Assembly (NCBI GenBank): GCA_036417435.1
Contig: CM070903.1
Span: forward strand, 55,404,001-55,468,000
DNA: 64,000 bases
Direction of reading: 5' to 3'
Origin: Inia geoffrensis
Lineage: Eukaryota > Chordata > Mammalia > Artiodactyla > Iniidae
In this document: positions 10,864 through 20,765 of the stretch, piece after piece
How the letters are laid out: the number at the start of each line of letters is the position of its first letter
How positions within the stretch are numbered: position 1 is the first letter of the stretch
Made by a program: the position numbers and the translations under genes
The notes under the pieces: generated by a model
What the model saw: only the letters and a program-made list of their open reading frames with translations
Told to the model about the DNA's origin: nothing
Databases searched by the model: none

Positions 10864-11765
10864 TTTATCTGTCTTTCTGTGAATGTGGTTTTTGTTCCAC
10901 AGGCTGCAGGACTGTAGTTCTTCTTGGTTCTACTGTCTGCCCTCTGGTGGATGAGGCTATTTAAGAGCCTTGTGCAAGCTTTCTGATAGGAGGGACTGAT
11001 GGTGGGTAGAGTTGGGTGTTGCTCTGGTGGGCTGAGCTCAGAGTAAAACTTTAATCTGCTTGTCTGCTGATGGGTGGGGCTGAGTTCCCTCCTTGTTGGT
11101 TGTTTGGCCTGAGGCAACCCAGCACAGGATGCTGCAAGCTCTTTGGTGGGGCTAATGTCAGACTCTGGGAGGGCTCTGCCAAGGAGTATTTCCTGGAACT
11201 TCTGCTGCCAGTGTCCTTGTCCCCGTGGTGTGCCACAGCCATCCCCTGCCTCTGCAGGAGACCCTCCAACACTAGTAGGTAGGTCTGGTTCAGTCTCCTA
11301 TGGGGTCACTGCTCCTTCTGCTGGGTCCTGATTTGCACACTACTTTGTGTGTGCCCTCCAAGAGTGGAGTCTCTGTTTCCCACAGTCCTGTCGAAGTCCT
11401 GCAGTCAAATCCCACTAGCCTTCAAAGTCTGATTCTCTAGGAATTCCTTCTCCCGTTCCCGGACCCCCATTTGGGAAGCCTGACGTGGGACTGAGAACTG
11501 TCACTCCAGTCGGTGGACTTCTGTGGTATAATTGTTCTCCAGTTTTGAGTCATCCACCCAGCCATTATGGGATTTGATTTTATTGTGATTGTGCCCCTAC
11601 CGTCTCACTGTGGCTTGTCCTTTGTCTTTGGATGTGGGGTATCTTTTTTGGTGAGTTCCAGTGTCTTCCTGTTGATGACTGTTCAGCAGGTAGTTGTGAT
11701 TCCGGTGCTCTCGCAAGGTGGAATGAATACACGTCCTTCTAGTCGGCCGTCTTGAACCAATCTCC
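10864..11765 (-). promoter_or_regulatory. L1 5'UTR / internal promoter region
   Basis: About 900 nt upstream of the ORF1 start, beginning at the right edge with a 'GGTTCAAGACGGCCGACTAG' type start in L1 sense. This is the region that, in L1 elements, carries the internal RNA polymerase II promoter. It is richer in GC than its surroundings and includes a perfect CTCF-like motif (10937-10950). Short open frames on both strands here are not known genes. Confidence 0.75.
10937..10950 (-). promoter_or_regulatory. CTCF-like motif in L1 5'UTR
   Basis: CTGCCCTCTGGTGG on the plus strand is the reverse complement of CCACCAGAGGGCAG, which fits the CTCF core CCASYAGRKGGCRS at all 14 positions. It is sense relative to the L1. 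Binding is not shown by sequence alone. Confidence 0.45.
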
Positions 11766-11778
11766 TTATCTGCTTTTG

Positions 11779-12516
11779 ATTTCGGTTTCCCTCTAAAGCT
11801 ATTTACAGAATGACTGAAAGTCAAGGCTTGGATATGATAAGCTTTAGCAATATATTTCTTCTGTAGACAGTAGGATCAGTCTACTGATATTGAATTTGCT
11901 AGTTAAGGACAGTACAAATAATGTCAGACATACCACTTCATCCATTATTACTACTATGAAAGGTGATGGATAAATTATTTTTATACTGAAGTCCATATTC
12001 CCTCTGATCTCTATTACAGAGAATTGTGTTTCTCCAGGAAAAGAAATGGATCAAATGGTGTAAAATTTCTCATAACATTGCAGTCAGAATTTCCATACAT
12101 TTTAGTGTAAAATATGTACTGCATTTACTGGATATTCTGTACATACATAGAGAAGTGTAAATGTATACGACGAGTATATACATGTAATTATTTTCAGATA
12201 ACCTCTTGAAGAAGCCAGGAGACTTAAGTTTACATTAGAGAGTCTAGTTTGTTGGTGGCTGTATACTCCAAACGTAGAAACAGTGTCTGGCATGTGGAAC
12301 TTGTTTAGTGAACATTTGGTGAATTGGTAATACAGGAGTTCACATTTATTAATCATGTATTCCATTGACTTTTATGTTAATAAACATCCCCAGGTCTACC
12401 TGGAGATAGTTGTTCTTCCCAGTCTGAGTTCAGGGAGGGGAGTGTTCCTTAAAAATACACCTTTCTGTGCCTTTAAGTTGCAGTTAGACCTATAATCAAT
12501 AAATGTCAGTAAGCTT
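11779..12516. other. Non-coding; faint L2-like tail at 12250-12345
   Basis: Mostly unassigned. Around 12275-12335 the order 'CAGTGTCTGGCATGTGGAAC' then 'GAACATTTGGTGAATTGG' resembles the 3' end shared by L2 and MIR (plus orientation). No gene seen. Confidence 0.45.
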
Positions 12517-12531
12517 AAGAACTTAAAATGA

Positions 12532-12894
12532 AGGATTTCCCTGGTGGCGCAGTGGTTAAGAATTTGCCTGCCAGTGCAGGGGACATGGGTTTGAGCCTTG
12601 GTCTGGGAAGATCCCACATGCTGCAGAGCAACTAAGCCCGTGCACCACAACTACTGAGCCTGCACTCTGGAGCCTGTGCACCACAACTACTGAGCCCGCA
12701 CGACACAGCTACTGAAGCCCGTGTGCCTAGAGCCTGTGCTCCACAGCAAGAGATGCCAGCGCAATGAGAAGCCGGCGCACCGCAACAAAGAGTAGCTCCT
12801 GTTCACCGCAACTAGAGTAAGCCCGCGCGCAGCAAAGAAGGTCCAATGCAGCCAAAAATAAATAAATTTATTTTAAAAATTAAAAAAAAAAAAA
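12532..12894 (+). mobile_element. CHR-type SINE, long (about 360-bp) subtype
   Basis: The head 'TTCCCTGGTGGCGCAGTGG' is followed by an extended body of 'CACAACTACTGAGCC' repeats, then an A-rich tail (AATAAATAAATTTATTTT then A14). A perfect 15-nt duplication, AAGAACTTAAAATGA, flanks it at 12517-12531 and 12895-12909. This longer CHR subtype is shared with other cetruminants, so it is probably older than the 200-bp copies. Confidence 0.93.
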
Positions 12895-12909
12895 AAGAAC
12901 TTAAAATGA

Positions 12910-14359
12910 GCAGCAAAAAATTTCTGGGTAGCTGTTGGCTCATTTATAGTGTACATTGAGTCAGCAGGGGTTTATTAAGAGTTGTAAGCCTTCTGCCAAG
13001 TACTTCCCTAACACTCCATCAGTGGCCCTGTGAGTGGAGTGCCTGTTAAGGTTCTGAGATTTAAGGAAGGCAGATTGGTTCAGACTGGGCCTAAAGAGAT
13101 GCTATATGGTACCTGGATTCAGTTAATATGTAACCGAAATGTAGATGTTTTATTCTTAGGGATACTATTTTTAGGATATTTCCATATTCAAATTGATCGA
13201 TAAAGATGTTGGAGAAGAGCATTGTGTTTTGGTTTTATAGACTTTTATAATTTGCTTAATTTGCAGTTGTTCTGCCTCTGCCATGGTTATATTACTGTTC
13301 TTAAAAAGTAGATGAGTTATCTAATTATTTCAGTGTTTACTTAACTTTTATTGTAAAGTCATTTATTACCAAGCATCTCTGAGGCAGAAGTATTCCACTT
13401 CAGGAATGTAATGTTTTAAGGTGTTGAGTTATCATAGGCACATACAGTGTACAGGTTTCTTGAAAGAGCCAGCTAGATGGGGAGGAACTGGCTTCTGAAT
13501 AAGGCTTAAATAATAAGAAGATACCATTTATGTGGTGAACAGTGTTCCAAGCATTCTTAGTTTTGCCACACTAATTAGAAGATTAGAGAGAGTGAAACCT
13601 ACAGAATGTGAGATGTATCCATGCAGAGGAGTACATGTCCATCTATCTATCCAGGCAGCACCCAGATGGACACGAATTGAAATTGAACCATGCCCTTAAT
13701 ATTGTTTTTGAATATCTGCTATGTTTTCAGCTTTGTTAGAGTTGCCATATCATCAAATGGGTGTATTGTATAAAGAGAAAATAGAGAAAAGTTTGAAATC
13801 AGCAGCCACTGTCAATCCCCTGTTTAAGTACCAAACCTCTTCCTATAGCAGTCATTTTGTCCTGCCATTTGATGACGCATACAGCTCATCTTTCAGTTCA
13901 TTTGGTGAAATGAATACTTAAAGGAATGGTAGTTTTCAAGTTCGAAAGTTTATTTTTTCCTGTTAACATAAAGGGTGCTGCTTTTCCTTATTATTCACTG
14001 AGAGTTTCACTTTTTAGAGAACATAAGCTAAGTCTATCTTGTTGATGGTACAGGTGTCCCAGTTATGTCTCTTTTTTATGAATTTTTACCTAATCATCAA
14101 AGACATAGAATTTTTTTACCGATTACTTCTATTATTATAAACTATTCCATACATTAGAGTTTATAATGTGCCTGTGAAAAATATTTTAGAACTTTCACTT
14201 CCTAATGCTTATAAACATTCTTATTCTTGCTTCTAGATTGTTAACTGCATAATGATCACTATTGCTTCCTGGAGATTCCTATGGATAGGTAGAAACTTAA
14301 AGATTTCCTTATAGAAGACAAATTTAAATGGATCACTTTTTTCAGCTGTAATTTGATCT
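12910..14359. other. Non-coding stretch, no gene supported
   Basis: A 66-codon open frame at 13721-13921 has no recognisable features. No confident repeats were found. The AT content matches the rest of the window. Confidence 0.5.
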
Positions 14360-14570
14360 CAGAAGCATAGGCTGTGGAGTCAGATGGACTCTACATGTAA
14401 AGACTACATCTAACTCAGTTGTCTACTGACTGGGCTGTGGGAAAGTTACTTAACTTCATCTGTGAAATGGGGTGAATACTGACCATGTAATGTTCTTAAG
14501 AGGATTAAAAGTGCTGCAGGGCACACTGCCAACTCAGCACATTGTCAGGGTCGCTAAGAAAATGTTTGTT
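14360..14570 (+). mobile_element. MIR SINE remnant
   Basis: 'GGCTGTGGAGTCAGATGGAC', then 'GGGAAAGTTACTTAACTTC', 'ATCTGTGAAATGGGGTGAAT' and 'GAGGATTAAAAG' in MIR order, followed by a degraded 'GCACATTGTCAGG' end. Confidence 0.82.
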
Positions 14571-15660
14571 CTCACAATGACAGTGGGTCAAAAGTGGCGT
14601 TTGACTTTTTTTTTTACTGCTTTAACTGTTCCTTGAAATGGAATTTCAAGCATGTTATTGTCTCTATTCACAACAAGGGAAATGTCATTATACTGCACAT
14701 CTTATATTAAAAGTCTATAGAATACAGGATTGGCTTGCTTTAAGCCATTAGGAAAGAATAAGATTTATTCTTTATATTGTTAGATATCTTAAAACATTTT
14801 CTATACAATCATAATAATAGATGTTTGAGTTTAATTATGCTTTGCCCAATTTAACTTTGCAATTTTATTAAAGCATAATCAAAGCTCAAATATATGAAAG
14901 TATTAGGACATAAGTCATCTATCATTCAATGGATTATAGTTATTTCAGGAATATTATCACCTCATACTGTTGGTATTAACAAAATTATCACCTCAAACAA
15001 CAAGTAAATTATTTAAGCATAATAGTACATTTTTATAATTACACAATTTTCTTCAAAGACTATAATTATTTTAACAAAACAAGGAGCTATATTATAAATT
15101 CTTAATGAATTTTAAAGTATGAGAGCTATTTTTGTAAATTGATTATCTCAACCTGATAACTATAAAAAAATTTAAAAAATTTTAAACAGCTGTGAACTCA
15201 TGACCTTATTCTGTTTTTCCATAACTAGAAAAGCAAAATTTCCCTTCATTTTAGGTCATTGGCTTAGCATTTCACAATTAATTGATCCAAGAGAAGAAAG
15301 TATTTTTATTTCTACTAATTTTCATGCACATGAGCATGAAACAGTACACCTTTGTCCTTTGTCCCTAGTAACTTTTATTTATTAATTTTGAATATCTCTA
15401 GTGTATCTAAACTGGTTTTGAAGATGATTTAGGACCATCTATGAAAATACCTTGGTTCCTTCAGAAAGCTTCTCTGTAAGTTAGCATGTATGTATTGGGT
15501 GTTTGTGATCGTTTTATAGCAATTTTGCCTTTTCCTAGTCGAATATGTGAACTTTCTAACCGTAACAACTATGGATTTTATAGACTTTAGTTATATATAT
15601 TTTCAATTATTAGTGTACTGTATATTGAAATTCTAAACCTTTCTGGCCCACCTATAAGAG
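14571..15660. other. Very AT-rich non-coding stretch with an inverted repeat
   Basis: No gene. It includes a hairpin-forming inverted repeat at 14822-14893 (described in the findings) and a strongly AT-rich part at 14880-15190. The short open frame at 15200-15385 is not convincing. Confidence 0.5.
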
Positions 15661-15669
15661 TGAGGAGTG

Positions 15670-15882
15670 GGCTTCCCTGGTGGCGCAGTGGTTGAGAGTC
15701 CGCCTGCCGGTGCAGGGGACGCGGGTTCGTGCCCCGGTCTGGGAAGATCCCACATGCCGAGGAGCGGCTGGGCCCGTGAGCCATGGCCGCTGAGCCTGCA
15801 TGTCTGGAGCTTGTGCTCCGCAATGGGAGAGGCCCAACAGTGAGAGGCCCGTGTACCGCAAAAAAAAAAAAAAAAAAAAAAA
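15670..15882 (+). mobile_element. CHR-type SINE, about 200-bp subtype
   Basis: Complete copy from 'GCTTCCCTGGTGGCGCAGTG' to an A-tail of about 23 nt after 'GTGTACCGC'. A 9-nt perfect duplication, TGAGGAGTG, sits at 15661-15669 and 15883-15891. The body is close to the other 200-bp copies in the window, which suggests a young insertion. Confidence 0.95.
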
Positions 15883-16009
15883 TGAGGAGTGTTTGCACTC
15901 TTTCTCCAGCTCTTGTGTTCCTTTTTAGAACCTGAACTCCCTATACTAATCTCATTGGAAAAATGTTTTATTTAAAGATAGAGTAATATACTTTCTGCTC
16001 CTCTGTTTG

Positions 16010-16213
16010 TTTATCTGATAAATGTTTACTACGTGCAAAGTGTTAGACACTGTCAAGGTCACGATGTGATAATAGAAGGCAACCTAATTAGGTAGAATAA
16101 AGGTAGATAAATAAACCTCATTAAGAGTTCTGAGGAAGATCTAAAATCCCAGGTAGGAATATCAGGGAAGACTACACAGAGGAGTAAGTACAGAAGTCTG
16201 GAGAAGGCGAATA
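16010..16213 (+). repeat. Long ancient interspersed repeat, left part (split by Tigger)
   Basis: 'GTTTACTACGTGCAAAGTGTTAGACACTG' type wording and 'AGGGAAGACTACACAGAGGAGTAAGT' match the widespread mammalian repeat that begins 'TTTATTGAGCACCTACTATG' and continues with purine-rich text. The same family recurs near 53.8-56.3 kb and 58.3 kb. I cannot name the family with certainty. Confidence 0.5.
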
Positions 16214-16690
16214 CAGGCATAACTCATTTTATTGTGCTTTGCAGATATTGCATATTTTACAGATTGAAGGCGAGACAGCCCTATGTCGAGTAAGTTTATC
16301 AGCATCATTTTTTTCCAACAGCAGTTGCTCACTTTGTGTCTCTTTGTCACATTTTTGTAATTCTTTCAATATTTCAGACTTTTCCATTATTATTGTATTC
16401 ATCATAATGATCTGTGGTCAGTGATCTTTGATGTTATTATTACAAAAAGTTTATGACTTATTGAAGGCTCAGGTGATGGTTAGCATTTTTTAGCAATAAA
16501 AAAATATTAAGGCATGTACATTTTTTTTGGCATAATGCTGTTGCACACTTAATAGACTACAGTATAGTGTAAACATACTTTTATATTCACTGGGAAACCA
16601 AAAAATTTGTGCAACTTGCCTTATTATGTTGATGTTTGCTGTATTCAGGTGGACTGGATCCCAATCCACAATATCTTCAAGGAATGCCCA
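16214..16690 (+). mobile_element. Tigger1-like DNA transposon, internally deleted
   Basis: The 5' end 'CAGGCATAACTCATTTTATTG' and 'CCAACAGCAGTTGCTCACTTT' match the left end of Tigger1. The right half has 'GCTCAGGTGATGGTTAGCATTTT', 'TTGCACACTTAATAGACTACAG' and 'CACTGGGAAACCAAAAAATT', which are the right end. The transposase gene between them is gone, leaving 477 bp of a roughly 2.4-kb element. It is preceded by the expected TA (16212-16213). The last bases are degraded. It is a non-autonomous member of the pogo/Tc1-mariner group, immobile today. Confidence 0.9.
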
Positions 16691-17749
16691 TCCTTTTGCC
16701 ATTTGGATGGGATGTTTGTGAGGGTAAAATGGGAAATTTTGGTCGCAAGCTAGATGTAAGAGGGTCTTGAAAGTCACAGTGAGTTTACTTTTTTTTTCTT
16801 AAAGGCAGATAAACCACTGAAAAATTTTGAGTAGACAATATAAATGGGATGGATTGGAAGGGAAAAGAGGTAGGCATTGGAAAGTTTGGTTTGGGGGGCT
16901 TTAGCATACATATCCTAGGTAAGAAGAAATTTGTTTTTCTAATAGGATTTGAGAGTTGTAAATAGGACCATCGTGGGAGACATTATGAAGGTTATACCCT
17001 GTCTGGATGTATCTTAAAATATTTTGGATTGAGGTATCCAACTCACCAAATCAAATAAATCTTCTCCCAGTTTGCAAGGCAAAAATTAATGGACACTCAC
17101 TTTTAAGGATTCCTTCAATGATTTCCTCAAATGTCTGATGCCTACTACTATTTAGCCTGTGTGTGTCTGTTTCTGTGTGTTTTTAGTGATTGTAAATTTA
17201 GCTTTCACTCTGTTTCTTAAAGAATACAAATCCTGCCTTATCGCTTGAACCAAACTACTAATGTGTAGAATTTAGCAACAGATTGAACTTGTGTTGGGGA
17301 TGTAGAAGGAATCATAAGAGGGAAAGAAGCGGTGGGGGATGTTGAAAAGGAAGTCAGAGGTAGGTTTTTAATTTAAGTGTAGATGTTTAGATAATCCTAC
17401 TACCAGATGTAGAGAGATAGTAGTAGAAACTGATTTATGGGAGGAATGTAGAGAGTATCCATGTGATTATGTATCGGATGCATTTATGAATTTGATGTGA
17501 GTTTGGAAGAGATTCCAGTTGAAGATGGATATAGCTTAAGAGAGGGGTGGAGCTGAAACTTTGAAAATTGGTGAAAGTAGAAAATATGGCTAAGACAGAA
17601 CCTCTGAAAACACCTACCTACTTGTTAACAGATGTCTAAAGGAAAGAAGAACAATCAACAAACAGGTCTTTGGTGGGAAGAGCAATATAGTGCTAAGGAA
17701 GATGAGAAAGAGTTTTCAAGAAAAATAGAGACATTTAATGCTTAAAAAA
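16691..17749 (+). repeat. Long ancient interspersed repeat, right part
   Basis: Purine-rich text such as 'GGGATGGATTGGAAGGG', 'GGAGGAATGTAGAGAGTATCC' and 'GTTTGGAAGAGATTCCAGTTGAAG' matches, in order, the later part of the repeat that starts at 16010, so the Tigger element appears to have inserted into it. It contains no coding potential. Boundaries are approximate, and parts (16950-17270) may be unique sequence. Confidence 0.4.
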
Positions 17750-17759
17750 GGTGTTTGGG

Positions 17760-17962
17760 GAGACTTCCCTGGCTGTCCAGTGGTTAAGACTTTGCTTTCC
17801 AGTGCAGGGGGTGCAGGTTCGATCCCTGGTTGGGGAGCTAAGATCCCATATGCCATGTGGCCAAAAAACCAAAACATAAAACAGAAGCAGTATTGTAACA
17901 AATTCAGTAAAAACTTAAAAAAATGGTCCACATCCAAAAAAAAATCTTTTAAAAAAAAAATG
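17760..17962 (+). mobile_element. CHR-type SINE, older subtype with distinct tail
   Basis: The head is 'GACTTCCCTGGCTGTCCAGTGG', with a B-box-like 'GGTTCGATCCCTGG'. A specific tail follows, 'ACAGAAGCAGTATTGTAACAAATTC', then 'AAATGGTCCACATC' and an A-rich end. This tail is known from an older cetruminant CHR subfamily. A perfect 10-nt duplication, GGTGTTTGGG, lies at 17750-17759 and 17963-17972. Confidence 0.9.
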
Positions 17963-18024
17963 GGTGTTTGGGTTAGGTGATCCAAGGGTCCTTTGGAGAA
18001 AGCAGTTTTAAAAATAATTAATTC

Positions 18025-18253
18025 GGGCTTCCCTGGTGGCGCAGTGGTTGAGAGTCTGCCTGCCGATGCAGGGGACATAGGTTCGTGCCCCGGTCTGGGA
18101 AGATCCCACATGCCGCGAAGCGGCTGGGCCCGTGAGCCATGGCCGCTGAGCCTGCACGTCCCGAGCCTGTGCTCCGCAACGGGAGAGGCCACAACAATGA
18201 AAGGCCCGCGTACCGCTAAAGAAAAAAACCAAAATAAATAAATAAATAAAAAT
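18025..18253 (+). mobile_element. CHR-type SINE, about 200-bp subtype
   Basis: Complete copy from 'GGGCTTCCCTGGTGGCGCAG' to an 'AATAAATAAATAAATAAA' tail. The duplication AAAAATAATT is seen at 18010-18019 and 18254-18263. It sits right at the left edge of an antisense L1 fragment and only about 60 bp after another SINE in the same orientation. Confidence 0.92.
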
Positions 18254-18263
18254 AAAAATAATT

Positions 18264-18702
18264 CATTTTATTGATGTATAGTTGATTTACAACATTATAT
18301 TGTACAACATAGTGATTCAGTATTTTATACATTATACTCCATTCGAATTTATCTTAAAATATTAGCTATATTCCCTGTGCACAATATATTCTTGTAGCTT
18401 GTTTATTTTATACATAATATTTGTGCCTCTTAATCCCCTACCCTTACCTTGCCCCTCCTCCCCCTTTCCCTCTCACCAGTGGTAACCACTAGTTTGTTCT
18501 CTGTATTTATAATTATGTTTCTGTTTTGTCATATTCATTTATACTCATTTGTTTTATTTTTTAGATTCCACATAGAAGTGATAATATACAATATTTATCT
18601 TTCTCTGTTTGACTTATTTCACAAAGCATAATACTCTCTAGGTCCACCCATGTTGTTACAAATGGCAGGATTTCATTCTTTTTTATGGCTGAATAGTATT
18701 CC

Positions 18703-18741
<39 letters not shown>

Positions 18742-19120
18742 ACACACATATATATACACACACATATATACCACACCTTCTTTATTCATTCATCTGTTGA
18801 TGGACACTTAGGTTGCTTTCATATCTTGGCTATTATAAATAATGCTGTTATGAATATTGGGGTGCAGATATCTTTTCGAATTAGTGTTTTTATTTTCTTG
18901 GGATGTATACTCAGGAGTGGAATTGCTGGGTCATATGGTAGTTCTATTTTTAGTCTTTTGAGGAAACTTCATACTGTTTTCTGTAGTGACTGCACCAATT
19001 TATACTCCCACTAACAGTGTACCAGGGTTCCTTTTTGTCCATATCCTCACCAACATTTGTTATTCGTAGACTTTTTGGTGATAGCCATTCTGATATTGTG
19101 GTTTTGATTTACATTTGGTG
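18264..19120 (-). mobile_element. 5'-truncated L1 fragment (end of ORF2 plus 3'UTR)
   Basis: Antisense L1. The 3'UTR is at 18264-18560, and the end of ORF2 is open at 18561-18776 with '...[15 protein letters not shown]' and 'EISQTEKDKYCILSLLCGI'. More ORF2 text continues to about 19120 ('GGATTGCTGGGTCATATGG' antisense signature near 18919). A (TG)n tract is embedded in the ORF2 frame. It is more diverged than the full-length L1 at 5.7 kb. Confidence 0.85.
18703..18775. repeat. (TG)n/(CA)n microsatellite
   Basis: About 16 TG units, followed by 'TACACACACATATATATACACACACATATATA'-type alternating sequence in blocks, all inside the L1 ORF2 remnant. Probably length-polymorphic. Confidence 0.92.
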
Positions 19121-19734
19121 AAGCAGTTTTTGTAGAGTAGTCAAGGAAGAAGCCAAGTTGTATATATGTTTTCAATATTCCCCCTTTCATTTCCACTTTC
19201 TTGATTCTATTTTTACTTGAAACTATGTTGAGCCACTGTCTTCGTGGAGTAATCTGTAATGACTCAAAGCCACTCCCTGGGAGCATAGAACTCATCTTCT
19301 ATAAATATAGGTTTAATATTCTTTTCTTTAAATGTGTTACCTAAGACTGTTTCAAATCAGATCTTTTCCAGATGCTAATATTATTTCCTCAGATACACTA
19401 AGTGTGACTTTCTTTAAAATATCATCAGCAAACATACTTCCTAAATGCCTCACCCGTAGGACCTACATTTATTATAATTGGCATTACAGAGGGATAAGTG
19501 AATTCCCTGTCATTGCCGGCTCTTCTTTTACTCTAAGTACACTGGTACTTTTAGAAAGGCCTACTGTTTTAATAAAGATCCTGTAGAAAGCTCTTTGGAT
19601 TAGTAGGGCCACCTGCACATGAAATTTCTAGGTTAGAATCAGATACATAGCCACTTTTGTTTCCATCTGCAGAGAATAGTTGTAAGGGTATAAAAGATTC
19701 ACCCTAAGTAGTAATAATGATTATAATTTTAAAG
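19121..19734. other. Non-coding, nothing identified
   Basis: Short open frames on both strands (for example 19332-19586) show no domain or splice support. No repeat was recognised. Confidence 0.45.
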
Positions 19735-19985
19735 AACTGCAGTAGTTATTATTTGCATTTCATGTGCTAATTTCTGTATGTGTGTGTGTGTGTGTGTATT
19801 TTTTTCTTATCTTCACAATGACTCTTAGATGTAGGTATCATTACTCTCATATTATATATATGAGAGAACTGAGGCTCAGAACATTTAAATAAATTGTCTG
19901 AGCTTCTTGAGTAATTGAAGACAGAGCCAGGATTCAAATCAGCTCTTTTTGACTTTCAAAGACCATGTTCTCTACATGGCCCATG
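19735..19985 (-). mobile_element. MIR SINE remnant, antisense, with (TG)n
   Basis: 'GAGAGAACTGAGGCTCAGAACATTTAAATAA', then 'ACAGAGCCAGGATTCAAATC' and 'CCATGTTCTCTACATGGC' in reverse MIR order. A (GT)9 run lies at about 19779-19798, in the left part. Confidence 0.78.
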
Positions 19986-20229
19986 CAAGTTAATGATGTA
20001 AATATTTGAAATTTGAGCTTTAACAACCTTGATGGCAACTACTTGGTCCAGTAGAGCCCAATTGGAGCCCAATGCCTTATTACTTTCTTACCTTTTCCTT
20101 CCAACTAGGGATGAATAGTTTCATTTGCTTAAACATATCGCCATTCTCTACTGTTGATTGTCCGGCTCTCTTCTGTATATTTAATTCCCTTATTTATTTA
20201 ATCTTCACATCAACTATTTGAAAGGTAGA

Positions 20230-20585
20230 TGTATTTCCCCCTCAACGTTTTATTTTGAAACTTCAAACATATAGCATATATTTATACTCACCACCTAGAT
20301 TTAACCATTAACATTTTACTATACTTATTTTATTACATACCTATAATCTGTGCATCCATCATCAGTTCAATTTCTTTTTGATGCATTTAAAAGACATCAC
20401 TGCAAATCCCCTAATTACTTCAGCATGTATATTATTGATTGAAGCTCAGTATTTATGTACAAGTCTTTTCTTTTGATGTAAAATTTACATTCAGTGAAAT
20501 ACACAAATCTTAAACATATATTTTCTGGATTTTGATAATCTCATATATGTACCTGTATAACCCAAATACTTATGAAGATATAAAA
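20230..20585 (-). mobile_element. Ancient L1 3'-end remnant, antisense
   Basis: 'AACTTCAAACATATAGCATA', 'ATCTGTGCATCCATCATC', 'GCAAATCCCCTAATTACTTCAGCATGTAT' and 'CATTCAGTGAAATACACAAATCTTAA' follow the order of old L1M 3' ends read in antisense. Subfamily not assigned. Confidence 0.55.
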
Positions 20586-20589
20586 CATT

Positions 20590-20765
20590 ACTATTGGTAG
20601 GTATCTCTCTCTACTCCCTTTTTGTACCTGAGGAAACTGAAACACAGAGCAATTAAGTAATCTTCCCTAGGTCATACTGCTAATAGGTGCAGAGCTGGAA
20701 TTCAGGCAGTCTGGCTGCAGGGTTTGTGCTCGTAACCACACCACCATACTGCCTGTGGGTTATCC
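20590..20765 (-). mobile_element. MIR SINE remnant, antisense
   Basis: 'TGAGGAAACTGAAACACAGAGC', then 'GCTAATAGGTGCAGAGCTGGAATTCAGGCAGTCTGGCTGC' (20682-20719) and 'GTAACCACACCACCATACTG' are the reverse MIR tRNA-like head and core, well preserved. Confidence 0.85.

Larger units (their letters stand above)
5708..11765 (-). mobile_element. Full-length LINE-1, antisense, with nested SINE
   Basis: A complete artiodactyl/cetacean-type L1 runs right to left: 5'UTR, ORF1, ORF2, 3'UTR and A-rich tail (T-rich at 5708-5720 on the plus strand). It is flanked by a 13-nt imperfect target duplication, TTATCTACCTTTG at 5695-5707 and TTATCTGCTTTTG at 11766-11778 (11 of 13 match), which shows it inserted in one step at full length. 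It is about 5.8 kb without the SINE at 8320-8540 and that SINE's duplicated target. Both ORFs carry stops, so it is a dead copy. Full-length insertions are the minority among L1s because most are 5'-truncated. Confidence 0.95.

Noticed and set aside
12532..12894. Repeated CACAACTACTGAGCC units as a CRISPR-like or satellite array
   Set aside because: These are internal repeats of the long CHR SINE subtype, bounded by a target duplication.
16490..16777. 95-codon minus-strand open frame
   Set aside because: It is the antisense of the right end of the Tigger remnant.
18025..18120. tRNA gene suggested by A- and B-box-like sequence in SINE heads
   Set aside because: All such matches are in the tRNA-derived heads of CHR SINEs, followed by the SINE body and an A-tail. 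No free-standing tRNA cloverleaf was seen.
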